A stretch of 64,000 nucleotides of DNA from JAYZDF01 sp036337945 (GCA_036337945.1 JAYZDF010000029.1:21599-85598), one strand, 5' to 3'. Positions 42,044 through 51,570 are shown, counted from the first letter of the stretch. Translations and numbers: made by a program. Notes: a model not told the origin generated them from the sequence alone.

Positions 42044-43102
42044 CTATTCTTTGCTGGCTTGTCTTTTTTTGTAGTCTGAAGGCCTAATCCCTCGACTAGC
42101 TACTTTCTTAACGGGTGCTTTTTTCTTAGAACCAGCGCGCGGGTGAGCCGATTTCTCAGCTTTTTGAGACTCTGATCTTCTGTTGTATTTCGTCTCCTCT
42201 CCGCGAGCCTTGAAGCGTTTCTTCTTCTCATTCTTTTTCTTATTCGCAGCAGGTTTGGGGTGAGAGAGTCTTTGCTCTCCTGGCAAAGCACCTTTGCGAC
42301 GACGAGCAGTACCAAGTTTGCGCCCCTCCGCTGCCATTACATATTCGGGCTGCTTGGGGATAGAACGGGACATCCCAACCATTCTGTACAACGCTGTTAG
42401 CTCCGACGAGGTCAAATAACGATACTGACCAGGCCGAAGTTTGTCACAATCCACATGCGAAAAGCTCGTACGAACAACACGCAAAGGGCGATGCCCGATA
42501 GCCTCACACATCCGGCGAACCTGGCGCTTTTTACCTTCGGTAAGAATAACCTCAATCCATGATCGGCGAGGTAAAGTTTCAATCACATCGACGAGTGCCG
42601 GTTTGGTTTTGCCATCTTCAAGCTGAATTCCCTCTCGAAGACGATCTAAAGCTGTGGAGGATGGGATACCCCCCACCTTCACATAATAAGACTTCGGAAC
42701 CTTATATCGAGGATGAAGCAGCCGATTTGCTAACTCACCGTCCGTGGTCATCAGTAAGACGCCCTCGGTCGGATAATCGAGGCGGCCTACAGGAACCAAA
42801 CGAAACGGCTCGTTCTTTATTAAATCTGCCACAGTTTCTCGGCCTTGAGGGTCTGACATCGTCGTCATAACGTCTGCGGGTTTATTGAGAACGATTGTCA
42901 CCTTGTCCTGAAACTCAGCAATGAGCTTGCCTCGAACCATGACTTGATCTGATTGCGGATCCACGAGCAAGCCAGCTTCTTCAACGACTCGACCATTTAC
43001 TTTCACCTGACCCGCTTGAACAAGAGCATCTGCACCGCGCCGGGAAGAAACGCCGGCTCTAGCCAAAAATTTATTGATCCTAATTTGTTCTTGCTTGGCC
43101 AC
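42044..43102 (-). CDS. rluB: 23S rRNA pseudouridine synthase (RluB/RsuA family)
   Basis: Converts a uridine to pseudouridine in rRNA; RluB acts on helix 93 region of 23S rRNA in other bacteria. N-terminal S4 RNA-binding domain (IRINKFLARAGVSSRRGADALVQAGQVKVNG) then catalytic core with GRLDYPTEGVLLMTTDGELANRLLHP (active Asp), VPKSYYVKV and KKRQVRRMCEAIGH. The last 110 residues are a Lys/Arg-rich, low-complexity tail (about 245-352), probably RNA-binding; family members are often about 240-290 long. It starts 2 bp after scpB, so the order scpA-scpB-rluB is an operon. Substrate position is inferred from family only. Confidence 0.9.
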   Translation of the reverse strand: MAKQEQIRINKFLARAGVSSRRGADALVQAGQVKVNGRVVEEAGLLVDPQSDQVMVRGKLIAEFQDKVTIVLNKPADVMTTMSDPQGRETVADLIKNEPFRLVPVGRLDYPTEGVLLMTTDGELANRLLHPRYKVPKSYYVKVGGIPSSTALDRLREGIQLEDGKTKPALVDVIETLPRRSWIEVILTEGKKRQVRRMCEAIGHRPLRVVRTSFSHVDCDKLRPGQYRYLTSSELTALYRMVGMSRSIPKQPEYVMAAEGRKLGTARRRKGALPGEQRLSHPKPAANKKKNEKKKRFKARGEETKYNRRSESQKAEKSAHPRAGSKKKAPVKKVASRGIRPSDYKKRQASKE

Positions 43103-43104
43103 AG

Positions 43105-43950
43105 CTAGCTCGTCGCCTGTTCTCGCGCAGGTTCTTCTTCTGGACTATTAGAAGGTTCCTTGGCTGAATTTTCCTCCGACGAAGACTTCGGTTTTTCACC
43201 TGACTCTTTCGATTTGGCGTCAAGCATGGACGAGGTGCTTTGTCGCACAGAGTCGGCTTGTTTAAGGGCTTCGTCGAGCTCATCGAGATCTGGGTCGTGG
43301 TCGCGATCAACTAGGAATTCAACTTTTCCAGCTAAGTCTTGGAGTGTGTTCGTTGGTTCAGGTTCATACAGCTCATCGACCTGTTGCTGGTGGGCAGGGT
43401 CAAGCTCGTGATATTCTCTGAGGCTAGGTAAGGCAGAAAGTGACCGAAGCCCAAACAGTTCTAAGAACGCTCTAGTCGTGCCGTAAAGCAAAGGACGGCC
43501 AACTTCATCCTTCTTACCAAGAATTCTGACTAAGTCTCGCTCCAGAAGCGCTTTGAGTGTGCTTCCCACATCTACACCACGCACGTTCTCAATCTCGGGT
43601 TTTGTACAAGGCTGACGGTAAGCAATAATAGCCAATGTTTCGAGCGCAGCTTTGGTAAGACGTTGAGGCCTCATTGCCAATAATCTTCGAATATATTGCG
43701 CGTTCTCTGAAGTCGTCCGCATTTGAAGACCACCGGCAACTTCATCGACTCGAACACCTTGACCGATTTTTCGCTCAGCGTTGTCATAATTCGCTTTTAG
43801 AGATTCTATGGCCGCTCGAATCTTTTCCTCTTTGGTGTTCTTATCTTCACCTTGGATGACTTCGACAAGGCGCGCCACGGGTAAAGGTTCCGAGGACACG
43901 AGCAACATCGATTCAATGATTGAGCACAGTCTTGATTCATTCAAAGCCAT
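43105..43950 (-). CDS. scpB: Segregation and condensation protein ScpB
   Basis: Dimeric winged-helix kleisin partner that regulates SMC ATPase activity. Signature blocks: IIESMLLVSSEPLPVARLVEVI, GVRVDEVAGGLQMRTTSENA, RPQRLTKAALETLAIIAYRQPCTKPEIENVRGVDVGSTLKALLERDLV and GRPLLYGTTRAFLELFGL. After about residue 185 comes an acidic Ser/Glu-rich extension to 281, making it longer than the usual 180-200 residues. It follows scpA by 18 bp and precedes rluB by 2 bp. Confidence 0.95.
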   Translation of the reverse strand: MALNESRLCSIIESMLLVSSEPLPVARLVEVIQGEDKNTKEEKIRAAIESLKANYDNAERKIGQGVRVDEVAGGLQMRTTSENAQYIRRLLAMRPQRLTKAALETLAIIAYRQPCTKPEIENVRGVDVGSTLKALLERDLVRILGKKDEVGRPLLYGTTRAFLELFGLRSLSALPSLREYHELDPAHQQQVDELYEPEPTNTLQDLAGKVEFLVDRDHDPDLDELDEALKQADSVRQSTSSMLDAKSKESGEKPKSSSEENSAKEPSNSPEEEPAREQATS

Positions 43951-43968
43951 AAACTTTTCCTATTTTCC

Positions 43969-44946
43969 CTATACGAAAGATTCAGATTCAACGTTCAAAA
44001 GATCATTGGGAGGGGTATTGCCCGTCAACACCAGGACGATATTTCCCGCAGCAGGTTCATCTTCTCCCTCAGAGCTCTCATCTGGTTCTTCAATCTCAAT
44101 TTTTATAACCTTGGTTCTCGCCATTTCCAAAATAGCAATAAACGTCAAGACGATCATCTGCCGTGTTTTGACGTCTTTGAGCAGGTCCCAAAAGGTGAAG
44201 CGATTACCGTGTTTTTTACCGTAGGTAATCGCATGCAGGACACGGTCTGAAACCGTACCAGGGTCTGCATCTACCGAGTGCTGAAGCTCAGGCTCTAAGC
44301 GACTCAGGATTTCAGCCATTGTGTCTACAAGTTTGAATATATTCCCACTACGTAAGCCAGGGTCAAAATCCTCGTCGGTGCTGAGAAGCTCGGGAGTCCG
44401 AGCAAACACGTCACGGTTTAGCTGGTCTAAGTCGGCCAAGTCATCCGCCGCATCGCGATATTTTTGATATTCCAAAAGGCGCCTAACCAAATCGGCGCGG
44501 GGGTCACCCTGCTCTTCTTCTGTCTCTTCAACGGGAACACCTTCTTCTGGCGGAAGAAGCATCTTGGATTTGATATGAGCAAGTTCCGCCGCCATCACTA
44601 AAAACTCCGCCGCTACATCAATCGGAAGCGAGCTCAAATTTTCGATCATCTCGATATACTTTTCAGTGATGAAGGCGATTGGAATATCAAGAATTTCAAT
44701 CTCGTGTTTCCGGATGAGAAACAGAAGCAAGTCGAGAGGTCCTGCGAAATCAGTCAATTCAACTTGAAATATTTCGTGGGTTGAAGCCTCTGCCAGTGTG
44801 TAGGCTTTCGGGATTCTAACCGGCGAACGTAGCTTGTCACCAAGGACCCGTTCGATCTCGCTGGCTTCCTCTTCGGGGCCCTTGTCTGCATCAGCAGCAG
44901 ACTCGGGCGGCTCAGGAAGCTCTGAATTTTCTGTAGGTGAATTCAC
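43969..44946 (-). CDS. scpA: Segregation and condensation protein ScpA
   Basis: Kleisin that bridges the SMC heads. It has the ScpA N-terminal block FQVELTDFAGPLDLLLFLIRKHEIEILDIPIAFITEKYIEMIE, AAEFLVMAAELAHIKSKMLLP and LVRRLLEYQKYRDAA, and the C-terminal winged helix (FTFWDLLKDVKTRQMIVLTFIAILEMAR). Acidic extension of about 50 residues at the N-terminus before the domain. The length of 325 is longer than the common 250-280. With scpB next door and smc at 0.8 kb, the whole condensin is in the window but split into two loci. Confidence 0.95.
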   Translation of the reverse strand: MNSPTENSELPEPPESAADADKGPEEEASEIERVLGDKLRSPVRIPKAYTLAEASTHEIFQVELTDFAGPLDLLLFLIRKHEIEILDIPIAFITEKYIEMIENLSSLPIDVAAEFLVMAAELAHIKSKMLLPPEEGVPVEETEEEQGDPRADLVRRLLEYQKYRDAADDLADLDQLNRDVFARTPELLSTDEDFDPGLRSGNIFKLVDTMAEILSRLEPELQHSVDADPGTVSDRVLHAITYGKKHGNRFTFWDLLKDVKTRQMIVLTFIAILEMARTKVIKIEIEEPDESSEGEDEPAAGNIVLVLTGNTPPNDLLNVESESFV

Positions 44947-45000
44947 GAACTCGCCAGACGAACCATATGCAGGGAACTAAGGCAAGTGAGCAGTGCGTCC

Positions 45001-45645
45001 CTAGCCAAAAAGGCTGCGCATGCTGCTGAAAATGAATCCGATGAGGAGTGAGGAAGGCTTTGAAATTATGGTTCCTCCCAGCATGATCACGACCAAAAAC
45101 GCCATGGGACCCGCTTTTTGAATGGAATCCAGAATACCGTCACCCCTCGGACCCATGACCCAAGCGAAAACTTTGGAGCCATCCAATGGTGGAACAGGAA
45201 TGAGATTGAAGAAGAACAAGATCACATTTAACTGCACCATTTGCAATAAAAGCATATAAAACGGTGAGTTACTGCTCAAAGGTAACGCGAAGAATAGTGC
45301 TCCAGAAATGAAGGCCATGATGAAGTTCGCCAAGGGCCCCGCAAAAGCGATAATCGCCTCTCCGGCGCGAAGGGTGTATTTTCGAGTCAGTCTACTTGGA
45401 ATATAAGGGACTGGCTTCCCCCAGCCAAAGACGCCTCCACCGACGAGGCTAAAAAAAATAGGCAAGGCAATGGTGCCCATAGGGTCGGCGTGAGCCAGAG
45501 GGTTGAGCGTCAGGCGACCTTCCCTAGCCGCGTGATCATCTCCCAATTTGTAGGCAGCGAGAGCATGTGCATATTCATGGACAGCGACTGACAAGAGTAG
45601 TGTGATCACAGTCAGGGCAATCCTTAGTATTGTATTCGATTCCAT
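45001..45645 (-). CDS. Site-2 protease family (M50) membrane metalloprotease
   Basis: Rhomboid-independent intramembrane zinc protease of the short FtsH-like S2P group. The zinc motif is HEYAHALAAYKLGDD (HExxH) in the first helix region, followed by GRLTLNPLAHADPMGTIALP, and the third ligand motif is NLIPVPPLDGSKVF. About six hydrophobic segments are visible. The length of 214 is typical of this group, which is often located next to scpA/scpB, as here (55 bp upstream of scpA). Its substrate is unknown. Confidence 0.9.
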   Translation of the reverse strand: MESNTILRIALTVITLLLSVAVHEYAHALAAYKLGDDHAAREGRLTLNPLAHADPMGTIALPIFFSLVGGGVFGWGKPVPYIPSRLTRKYTLRAGEAIIAFAGPLANFIMAFISGALFFALPLSSNSPFYMLLLQMVQLNVILFFFNLIPVPPLDGSKVFAWVMGPRGDGILDSIQKAGPMAFLVVIMLGGTIISKPSSLLIGFIFSSMRSLFG

Positions 45646-45752
45646 CAGTATCCCTATGAACGCGTTGAAGCATTGATCTGCTTCTTAGCTCCCATTCGGC
45701 GCCTTTACCCGCCAATTGTCAACCGAGCAAAAGAGCTTGTTGGAACGAACGG

Positions 45753-47372
45753 ATGCCACCGTCTCGTTCCTATGGTATTCCGCAGCATATGGCGGAAAAC
45801 CGGCTGACCTCACCTGCTAAACCATTGAACTTGGCGTATTCATTCCTTCACAAGCATATTGACGAGGGTCGATCCGATAAAACCGCCCTTTACGTCGACT
45901 ACCCTGATGGCGCGACAGTCGCGATGACCTATGGGGAGCTGTCGAAGTATTCCGCCCAGATAGGTCACGAACTGCGAGCTCGAGGAATCGGGCTTGAGGA
46001 CAGAGTCTTCATTATCCTAGATGATAACGAAGATTGGGCCGCGAGCTTCTTCGGCGCACTGGGAGTTGGCGCCACATGTATGTTCCTCAATACCAAAGTA
46101 ACATCTGAAGAAATTGGTTTTTACCTCGAGGATAGTCGCGCAAAAGCGGTCATCACAAATGCAGCGGTTGCTGAGCGAATGCCGTCCAACTCCGGTCGCT
46201 TGAAAACAACGCTCATCATCGACAACGACGAAACCAAAGCCGCCATACGGCAACACTCGGATGAACCTGCTCTCGAAGCGACAACCGAAGAAGACTTTGC
46301 CATTTGGCTCTATTCGAGCGGTTCAACCGGCGCGCCAAAGGCGGCGGTTCATCGTGCCCGGGACTTCATCTATAACACCGAACGTTACGCCAAAGAGATT
46401 CTGGAGATGAAGGAATCGGATGTTACGCTTTCGGTGCCCAAGTTATTTTTTGGATACGCCACCGGAAGCAACCTAATGTTTCCATTTTATTTTGGAGGCT
46501 CAGCTATCCTATTCCCTGACCGCCCTACACCACCTCGGCTCTTCGACTTGATTGAAAAATATAAAGCAACGGTCTTGATCAATGTCCCTACAATGATTGC
46601 ACAAATGGCTAATCTTTATGAGCAAGAGGACTTCAACGTTTCATCCTTGCGCTGCGTCACATCGGCCGGCGAAGCACTTCCGCCAGAACTTTATGAACGA
46701 TGGATGAAAGGACCCGGAGTCGAAATTCTGGATGGTATCGGTAGCGCCGAAATGTTCCACGTTTTTATCAGTGCTCGTTTTGGAGAGGTTAAAAAAGGTA
46801 GCCTCGGTACTATAGTTCCAGGGTATGAAGCGAAAATCATGAACAGTGATGGACGAGAGTGCGAACCCGGCGAAGTTGGAACCTTGTGGATTGGAGGCGG
46901 AAGTTCAGCAGCCTTCTACTGGCAAAGAGCAGAAAAATCGAGAGATGTGCTTCAAGGCTACTGGGTAATCACGGGCGACCAGTTTGAGAAGGATCAAGAC
47001 GGATACTACTTCTACCGAGGCAGGGCCGATGACCTCATGAAGATTGGTGGACGATGGCTCGCACCCCAAGAAATTGAGGATGCGCTCACTCGCCACGATG
47101 CCGTAGCAGAGGCAGGTGCCTCAAGCTACAAACACGAAGGCCTCCTCAAGCCTATGGCTTTCGTCATTCTTCGCGAAGGACACGAAGCCAGCGAAGACCT
47201 CGCCAAAACACTTTCAGACCATGTCGCCGCAACAACGAAGCCGTACAAAGCACCCCGTTTTATCGAATTCATCGCGGAATTACCAAGAGGTGACCGAGAT
47301 AAACTCGACCGAAAAGCGCTCAAGACCAACGCCGCTGTCGCCGCGCAAGCGCGTGGTTTGGTCACGGAGTAA
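45753..47372 (+). CDS. Benzoate-CoA-ligase-family acyl-CoA synthetase
   Basis: Adenylate-forming enzyme that activates an aromatic or related carboxylic acid with ATP and CoA. AMP-binding P-loop WLYSSGSTGAPKAAVH, the family block SVPKLFFGYATGSNLMFPFYFGG typical of benzoate/4-hydroxybenzoate-CoA ligases, LRCVTSAGEALP, DGIGSAEMFH, and the hinge and C-terminal part TGDQFEKDQDGYYFYRGRADDLMKIGG with the catalytic Lys in DKLDRKAL. Start at 45753 or, equally plausible, at the ATG 45789 (MAENRL); neither has a strong ribosome site. It ends 2 bp before the creatininase-family gene. No ring-reducing or dioxygenase genes are near, so the actual substrate is open. Confidence 0.85.
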   Translation: MPPSRSYGIPQHMAENRLTSPAKPLNLAYSFLHKHIDEGRSDKTALYVDYPDGATVAMTYGELSKYSAQIGHELRARGIGLEDRVFIILDDNEDWAASFFGALGVGATCMFLNTKVTSEEIGFYLEDSRAKAVITNAAVAERMPSNSGRLKTTLIIDNDETKAAIRQHSDEPALEATTEEDFAIWLYSSGSTGAPKAAVHRARDFIYNTERYAKEILEMKESDVTLSVPKLFFGYATGSNLMFPFYFGGSAILFPDRPTPPRLFDLIEKYKATVLINVPTMIAQMANLYEQEDFNVSSLRCVTSAGEALPPELYERWMKGPGVEILDGIGSAEMFHVFISARFGEVKKGSLGTIVPGYEAKIMNSDGRECEPGEVGTLWIGGGSSAAFYWQRAEKSRDVLQGYWVITGDQFEKDQDGYYFYRGRADDLMKIGGRWLAPQEIEDALTRHDAVAEAGASSYKHEGLLKPMAFVILREGHEASEDLAKTLSDHVAATTKPYKAPRFIEFIAELPRGDRDKLDRKALKTNAAVAAQARGLVTE

Positions 47373-47374
47373 TT

Positions 47375-48136
47375 ATGAAACTCGCTGAACTCAATTTTAC
47401 TCAAACGAAAGCTGTTCTTGAGGAAGGCGCAATCGCCCTTTGGCCGACAGGCTCCACAGAAGCGCACGGGCCGCACTTGCCGCTAAATACAGATGTGATC
47501 ATTGCGGAGGAGACCTGTCATCGAAGCGTAGAAAAGCTCAAGTCAGAAACCGGCTATAACGTGCTAATTTTACCGCCTCTTGCCTTCACCGTGACCGATT
47601 TTGCGGGGCCATTTTCCGGGACACTTTCTATGCCAAGAGCGTCGACGGTCAATTATGTACGGGACGTGTTGCTCGCTACCGCCGGACAAGGTTTCAAGGC
47701 GGTTTGTATGGTCAACGCCCACCTTGAACCAGCCCACCGCTTCGCTTTACGCGATGCGGTAAAACAGGCAGAAGCTGAGGCCGCCTGTCCTCTCGGACTG
47801 GCGGATCCCGCAGACGCACGCTTCGCCCAAACGCTAACAGCTGAATTCGCCTCAGGAAGCTGCCACGCAGGACAGTACGAAACCTCACTGATTATGGCGG
47901 CTCGACCCGACCTGGTAGCTGAAGATGTGCGCCGAAAGCTCGCTGATAACCCCGTCGAACTCATTACGGAAATCAAAGCTGGCGCAACCAATTTTCTCGA
48001 AGCCGGAGCCGTCGACGCCTACTGCGGCTTCCCGAAAGAAGCGACCGTCGAAGAAGGAAATACAAGCTACGAGCGTCTTGCGGAAATCGTCACACAAGTC
48101 ATCAAAGAACTACTTGACCAAAAACCAGTAAAATAA
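47375..48136 (+). CDS. Creatininase-family amidohydrolase
   Basis: Metal-dependent hydrolase of the creatininase fold. ALWPTGSTEAHGPHLPLNTDVIIAEE supplies Glu, His and Asp ligands; NAHLEPAHRFAL replaces the usual NGHGGN; SCHAGQYETSLIMAARPDLV carries the later Glu. The length of 253 is typical. Family members hydrolyse creatinine, cyclic formamides and riboflavin/deazaflavin precursors, so the family alone does not give the substrate. Start ATG is 2 bp after the CoA-ligase stop, and purC follows after 12 bp, so it is in an operon. The pairing with a CoA ligase hints at a joint degradation step. Confidence 0.8.
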   Translation: MKLAELNFTQTKAVLEEGAIALWPTGSTEAHGPHLPLNTDVIIAEETCHRSVEKLKSETGYNVLILPPLAFTVTDFAGPFSGTLSMPRASTVNYVRDVLLATAGQGFKAVCMVNAHLEPAHRFALRDAVKQAEAEAACPLGLADPADARFAQTLTAEFASGSCHAGQYETSLIMAARPDLVAEDVRRKLADNPVELITEIKAGATNFLEAGAVDAYCGFPKEATVEEGNTSYERLAEIVTQVIKELLDQKPVK

Positions 48137-48148
48137 TGGAGTCCAGGC

Positions 48149-49111
48149 ATGAGCATTGAAGAAGCCGTCAAACAACAACTTAGTGAAACCGTAAAAGGCA
48201 CAGACTTTGAAAAGTTAGGCGAGAAATACCAAGGTAAAGTTAGAGACGTTTACCAAACAGAGGATCAACTCATCATCGTCACGACCGATCGCGTAAGCGC
48301 ATTCGATCACGTGCTGGGAACAATTCCTTTCAAGGGACAAATTCTCAACGCAATCGCCGCACATGGCTTCGAACAAACAAAAGACATTGCCCAAAACCAC
48401 GTCGTATCGATTCCAGATCCCAACGTTCTTATCGCGAAGAAGGCCAAGCCTTACGCGGTCGAATTCATTATCCGAGGGTACATTACTGGCTCACTTTGGC
48501 GCGATTACCAATCCGGGAAAGCCGACGCTTACGGTATCGATTTCGGTGCCGGTCTTAAGAAAGACCAAGCATTTGCTTCTCCCATTATGACGCCGTCGAC
48601 TAAGGCGGAACTAGGCATGCACGATGAACCGATCTCCAAAGCAGCCATCGTCGAACGCGGCTTGATGACTCAAGAACAACTGGACGAAGCAGAAGATATT
48701 GCTTTGAAGCTGTACGCACGCGGCGTTGAGCTGGCTGCGAAACAAGGTCTTATTCTCGTCGACACGAAGTATGAGATGGGGCTGGATGCCGATGGAAAAT
48801 TGACCGTCATCGACGAAATTCACACACCCGACTCATCTCGGTTCTGGATCGCTGACCAATACGAGAGCCGATTTGCCGCCGGCGAATCTCAGGCTATGCT
48901 CGACAAAGAAAACCTGCGGCAGTGGCTCATCGAGACCCACGGTTTCTCTGGCGACGGGACTCCACCCGCCTTAGATGACGCAATCCGAACAGAACTTGCT
49001 TGTAAATACGCTGACTTATACCAGCGCTTGACCGGAACGGAATTTAGCCCTACCCTTGGAGACCCATCGGAGCGTATGCGCGCCAATCTCGCGAAAGCAA
49101 ATCTTCTCTAG
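48149..49111 (+). CDS. purC: Phosphoribosylaminoimidazole-succinocarboxamide synthase (SAICAR synthetase)
   Basis: Step 8 of de novo purine synthesis, joining aspartate to CAIR with ATP. YQGKVRDVYQTEDQLIIVTTDRVSAFDHVLG, EFIIRGYITGSLWRDY, LADTKYEMG-like region VDTKYEMGLDADGKLTVIDEIHTPDSSRFW are the family signatures. The length of 320 puts it in the long type. A good GGAG ribosome site precedes the ATG. purB, which handles the next substrate, lies about 1 kb downstream on the other strand. Confidence 0.97.
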   Translation: MSIEEAVKQQLSETVKGTDFEKLGEKYQGKVRDVYQTEDQLIIVTTDRVSAFDHVLGTIPFKGQILNAIAAHGFEQTKDIAQNHVVSIPDPNVLIAKKAKPYAVEFIIRGYITGSLWRDYQSGKADAYGIDFGAGLKKDQAFASPIMTPSTKAELGMHDEPISKAAIVERGLMTQEQLDEAEDIALKLYARGVELAAKQGLILVDTKYEMGLDADGKLTVIDEIHTPDSSRFWIADQYESRFAAGESQAMLDKENLRQWLIETHGFSGDGTPPALDDAIRTELACKYADLYQRLTGTEFSPTLGDPSERMRANLAKANLL

Positions 49112-49153
49112 TTTCGATTGACACTGAACACAGTTTCAGTATACGGTTCATAC

Positions 49154-49501
49154 ATGGCGGTTCGAAGTGTTGCCAGCTTCCCCTTTAAGTACGAGCCACC
49201 GTTCCCTTGGCGCGGTCCGCGCCCAATTGTTGAGGCGACTCGTTTCGACCGAATGACCACGGTCACAATTGGGCGTAGGACTATCGCCGTCGACGCCGGC
49301 AATTGGCTCGTTCAGTCGGATGATGGCGAACTTACCACCCTCAGTGATTCCGTTTTTCGTCGTTGGTATCAGCCCGTCAGTAGTGAAGGAAAAAGAGCAC
49401 TGAATCCCAATGACCCCTTCCCGAAAGGTCCGCGGCGCAAACGACGAAAGCGTCCAAAACACGATCGGCCATCCAGCGCTCAACGGACCTTGAAGCTTTA
49501 A
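49154..49501 (+). CDS. Small basic hypothetical protein
   Basis: 115 residues from the ATG at 49154 (the frame opens at a TTG at 49118). It has FPFKYEPPFPWRGPRPIVEATRF, TVTIGRRTIAVDAGNWLVQSDDGELTTLSDSVFRRWYQPV, and a Lys/Arg-rich tail (RRKRRKRPKHDRP). The middle resembles a small beta domain with WLV...GE pattern. I do not recognise the family. It lies between purC (about 40 bp) and the SRAP gene (about 30 bp), same strand. Confidence 0.55.
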   Translation: MAVRSVASFPFKYEPPFPWRGPRPIVEATRFDRMTTVTIGRRTIAVDAGNWLVQSDDGELTTLSDSVFRRWYQPVSSEGKRALNPNDPFPKGPRRKRRKRPKHDRPSSAQRTLKL

Positions 49502-49532
49502 TATCGAAGCCTAAGTATGTTACAGCCTCGTT

Positions 49533-50231
49533 ATGTGCGGACGATACGTAATTCATAGCGCACCCGAACAAGTAAGAAACGTCTTCGGTGTATCTGAGGC
49601 ACCTCGGGTGAACGCCAATTACAATGTATCGGTCGGTCAAAGCTCTGCAATCGTGAGGCGCACTGCCGCTGGGTCGCGGGAAATCGCATACATGCGCTGG
49701 GGCCTCATTCCGCATTGGTCCAAAGACTCTCGAATCGCGTTTCAATGCTTCAACGCCCGAAGCGAAACGGTCGACCAAAAACCGGCCTTCCGTGACGCTT
49801 TTGAAAATAGTCGATGCCTCGTAATCAGCAACGGCTTCTACGAATGGGAAAAGACGAGTAAAAACGAAAAGACGCCCTACTTCTTTCATTTCAAAGACCA
49901 AAGATTATTCGCATATGCCGGCCTTTGGTCGAAAAACTTACAACTCGCCGCACCGATTGAAACCTTCAGTGTAGTCACCACCGAAGCCAACGAGCTACTC
50001 ACTCGCTTCCATCCCCGAATGCCGGTCATCTTGAGAGAGGAGGACTTCGGCCTTTGGCTCGACCCAAAGATCAAAAACCGAGAAGCTCTAGAGCATTTGT
50101 TCAAGCCCTATATCTCTGAGGAGATGGCCGTCCATCAAGTCCACCCGCGAGTGAACTCAGTTAAGAACCAAGGCCCCGACTTGATGCAAGCCTATGAGCC
50201 TCCGCCACCGGTGCAAGGCAGTTTGTTTTAG
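49533..50231 (+). CDS. SOS-response-associated peptidase (SRAP/YedK/HMCES family)
   Basis: Protects abasic sites in single-stranded DNA by a covalent thiazolidine bond through Cys2. The start MCGRYVIHSAPEQV gives Cys2 after Met removal. FNARSETVDQKPAFRDAF, CLVISNGFYEWEK (Glu) and LLTRFHPRMPVIL (His) are the other active residues. The length of 232 matches the bacterial YedK group. A perfect SD is not seen, but the Cys2 requirement fixes the start. It ends 17 bp from convergent purB. Confidence 0.95.
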   Translation: MCGRYVIHSAPEQVRNVFGVSEAPRVNANYNVSVGQSSAIVRRTAAGSREIAYMRWGLIPHWSKDSRIAFQCFNARSETVDQKPAFRDAFENSRCLVISNGFYEWEKTSKNEKTPYFFHFKDQRLFAYAGLWSKNLQLAAPIETFSVVTTEANELLTRFHPRMPVILREEDFGLWLDPKIKNREALEHLFKPYISEEMAVHQVHPRVNSVKNQGPDLMQAYEPPPPVQGSLF

Positions 50232-50248
50232 GAGCAGAGACGTGATTG

Positions 50249-51565
50249 CTACTCAGCAGTTGCCAAAGCGCGGTCAATAATCTCATCGACGTTAGACAAG
50301 TGACGTCGGATATCAAAACATTGGTCCAGCTCTTCTTCGGTCACGTGCTGCATGAGTTCTTCGTCAGCAGCCAAGGCTTCTTTGAAAGAGATGCCTTCTT
50401 TCCAAACACGCATCGCGTTTCGCTGCACGATGACATACGCCGCCTGGCGTTCCATACCGCGTTCCGCGAGCACCAAGAGTAAGGGCTGAGAGAATACCAA
50501 GCCTTTCATCTTGTCGATGTTCTTCTGCATATTCTCAGGATACACGTTGAGACCCTCGACTAGCTTACGAACCCGGCGAAGCATAAAGACCGCCGTAATC
50601 GTTGAGTCCGGACCAATCACGCGCTCGACGGAGGAATGCGAAATATCGCGTTCGTGCCAAAGCGCGACGTTCTCCATAGACGCGTCGGCCCAAGAGCGCA
50701 TCAAGCGCGCTAAGCCCGTGAGGTTTTCGCTCAAAATTGGATTCCGTTTGTGCGGCATCGCGCTTGAGCCTTTTTGACCCTTACGAAACGGCTCCTCGGC
50801 TTCGTAGACTTCCGTCCGCTGCAAATGCCGAATCTCGACGGCGAAACGTTCAATCGCCGCGCCCAAAAGTGCGAGGCTCGAGAAGAGTTGTGCGTGGCGG
50901 TCTCGAGGAACGACTTGGGTAGCCACTGGCTCAACTTTGAGGCCCATATCTTCCAAGGCTGCCGCCTCAATTTTAGGTGCTAAGTGCGCTGAAGTGCCGA
51001 CTGCACCGGACAGCTTCCCGTATCGGATTTCTTCCAGGGCCGTGGCGATTCGTTTCTTGCTACGACCGAGCTCTGCATACCAAGAAGCCATGAACAGACC
51101 GAAGGTGATAGGTTCCGCGTGAATCCCATGGGTCCGGCCCATCATCGGCGTATGTCGATGTTCTTCGACGCGAACTTTTGCGGCCTCCATCAAAATGTCG
51201 ACCTCTTTGAGAATAAGTTCTGTGGCTTCGACCAAGAGTAACGCGAAGGACGTATCCAAAACGTCAGACGAAGTCAGACCGTAGTGAATATGACGGGAGG
51301 CAGGTCCAGCTACTTCTTCGAACGCTGTCAAAAAAGCGATCACATCGTGGTGCGTGACTTTTTCGATTTCCAAAGCGCGATCGGCTAAACTTTGGAAGTC
51401 ACAGCCTTCGGCTGCTTTTTCCAAAATAGCCAAGTCATCTTTAGGAATAAGGCCTTCAGCCTCAGTTGCGCGTGCGCACGCCATTTCAACCTTCAGCCAG
51501 GTACGCATACGGTGCGCATCTTGCCAGAGCGCACCAATGTCTTCGGGAGTATATCTAGGAATCAT
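50249..51565 (-). CDS. purB: Adenylosuccinate lyase
   Basis: Splits SAICAR to AICAR and adenylosuccinate to AMP, both with release of fumarate. Signature KGSSAMPHKRNPILSEN holds the catalytic Ser; HYGLTSSDVLDTSFALLL and GRTHGIHAEPITFG (catalytic His) are also present. The length of 438 is standard for the tetrameric family. It begins 5 bp after the stop of the kinase/FGE gene upstream, so these two may be transcribed together; that pairing has no clear metabolic reason. Confidence 0.97.
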   Translation of the reverse strand: MIPRYTPEDIGALWQDAHRMRTWLKVEMACARATEAEGLIPKDDLAILEKAAEGCDFQSLADRALEIEKVTHHDVIAFLTAFEEVAGPASRHIHYGLTSSDVLDTSFALLLVEATELILKEVDILMEAAKVRVEEHRHTPMMGRTHGIHAEPITFGLFMASWYAELGRSKKRIATALEEIRYGKLSGAVGTSAHLAPKIEAAALEDMGLKVEPVATQVVPRDRHAQLFSSLALLGAAIERFAVEIRHLQRTEVYEAEEPFRKGQKGSSAMPHKRNPILSENLTGLARLMRSWADASMENVALWHERDISHSSVERVIGPDSTITAVFMLRRVRKLVEGLNVYPENMQKNIDKMKGLVFSQPLLLVLAERGMERQAAYVIVQRNAMRVWKEGISFKEALAADEELMQHVTEEELDQCFDIRRHLSNVDEIIDRALATAE

Positions 51566-51570
51566 TTTGT

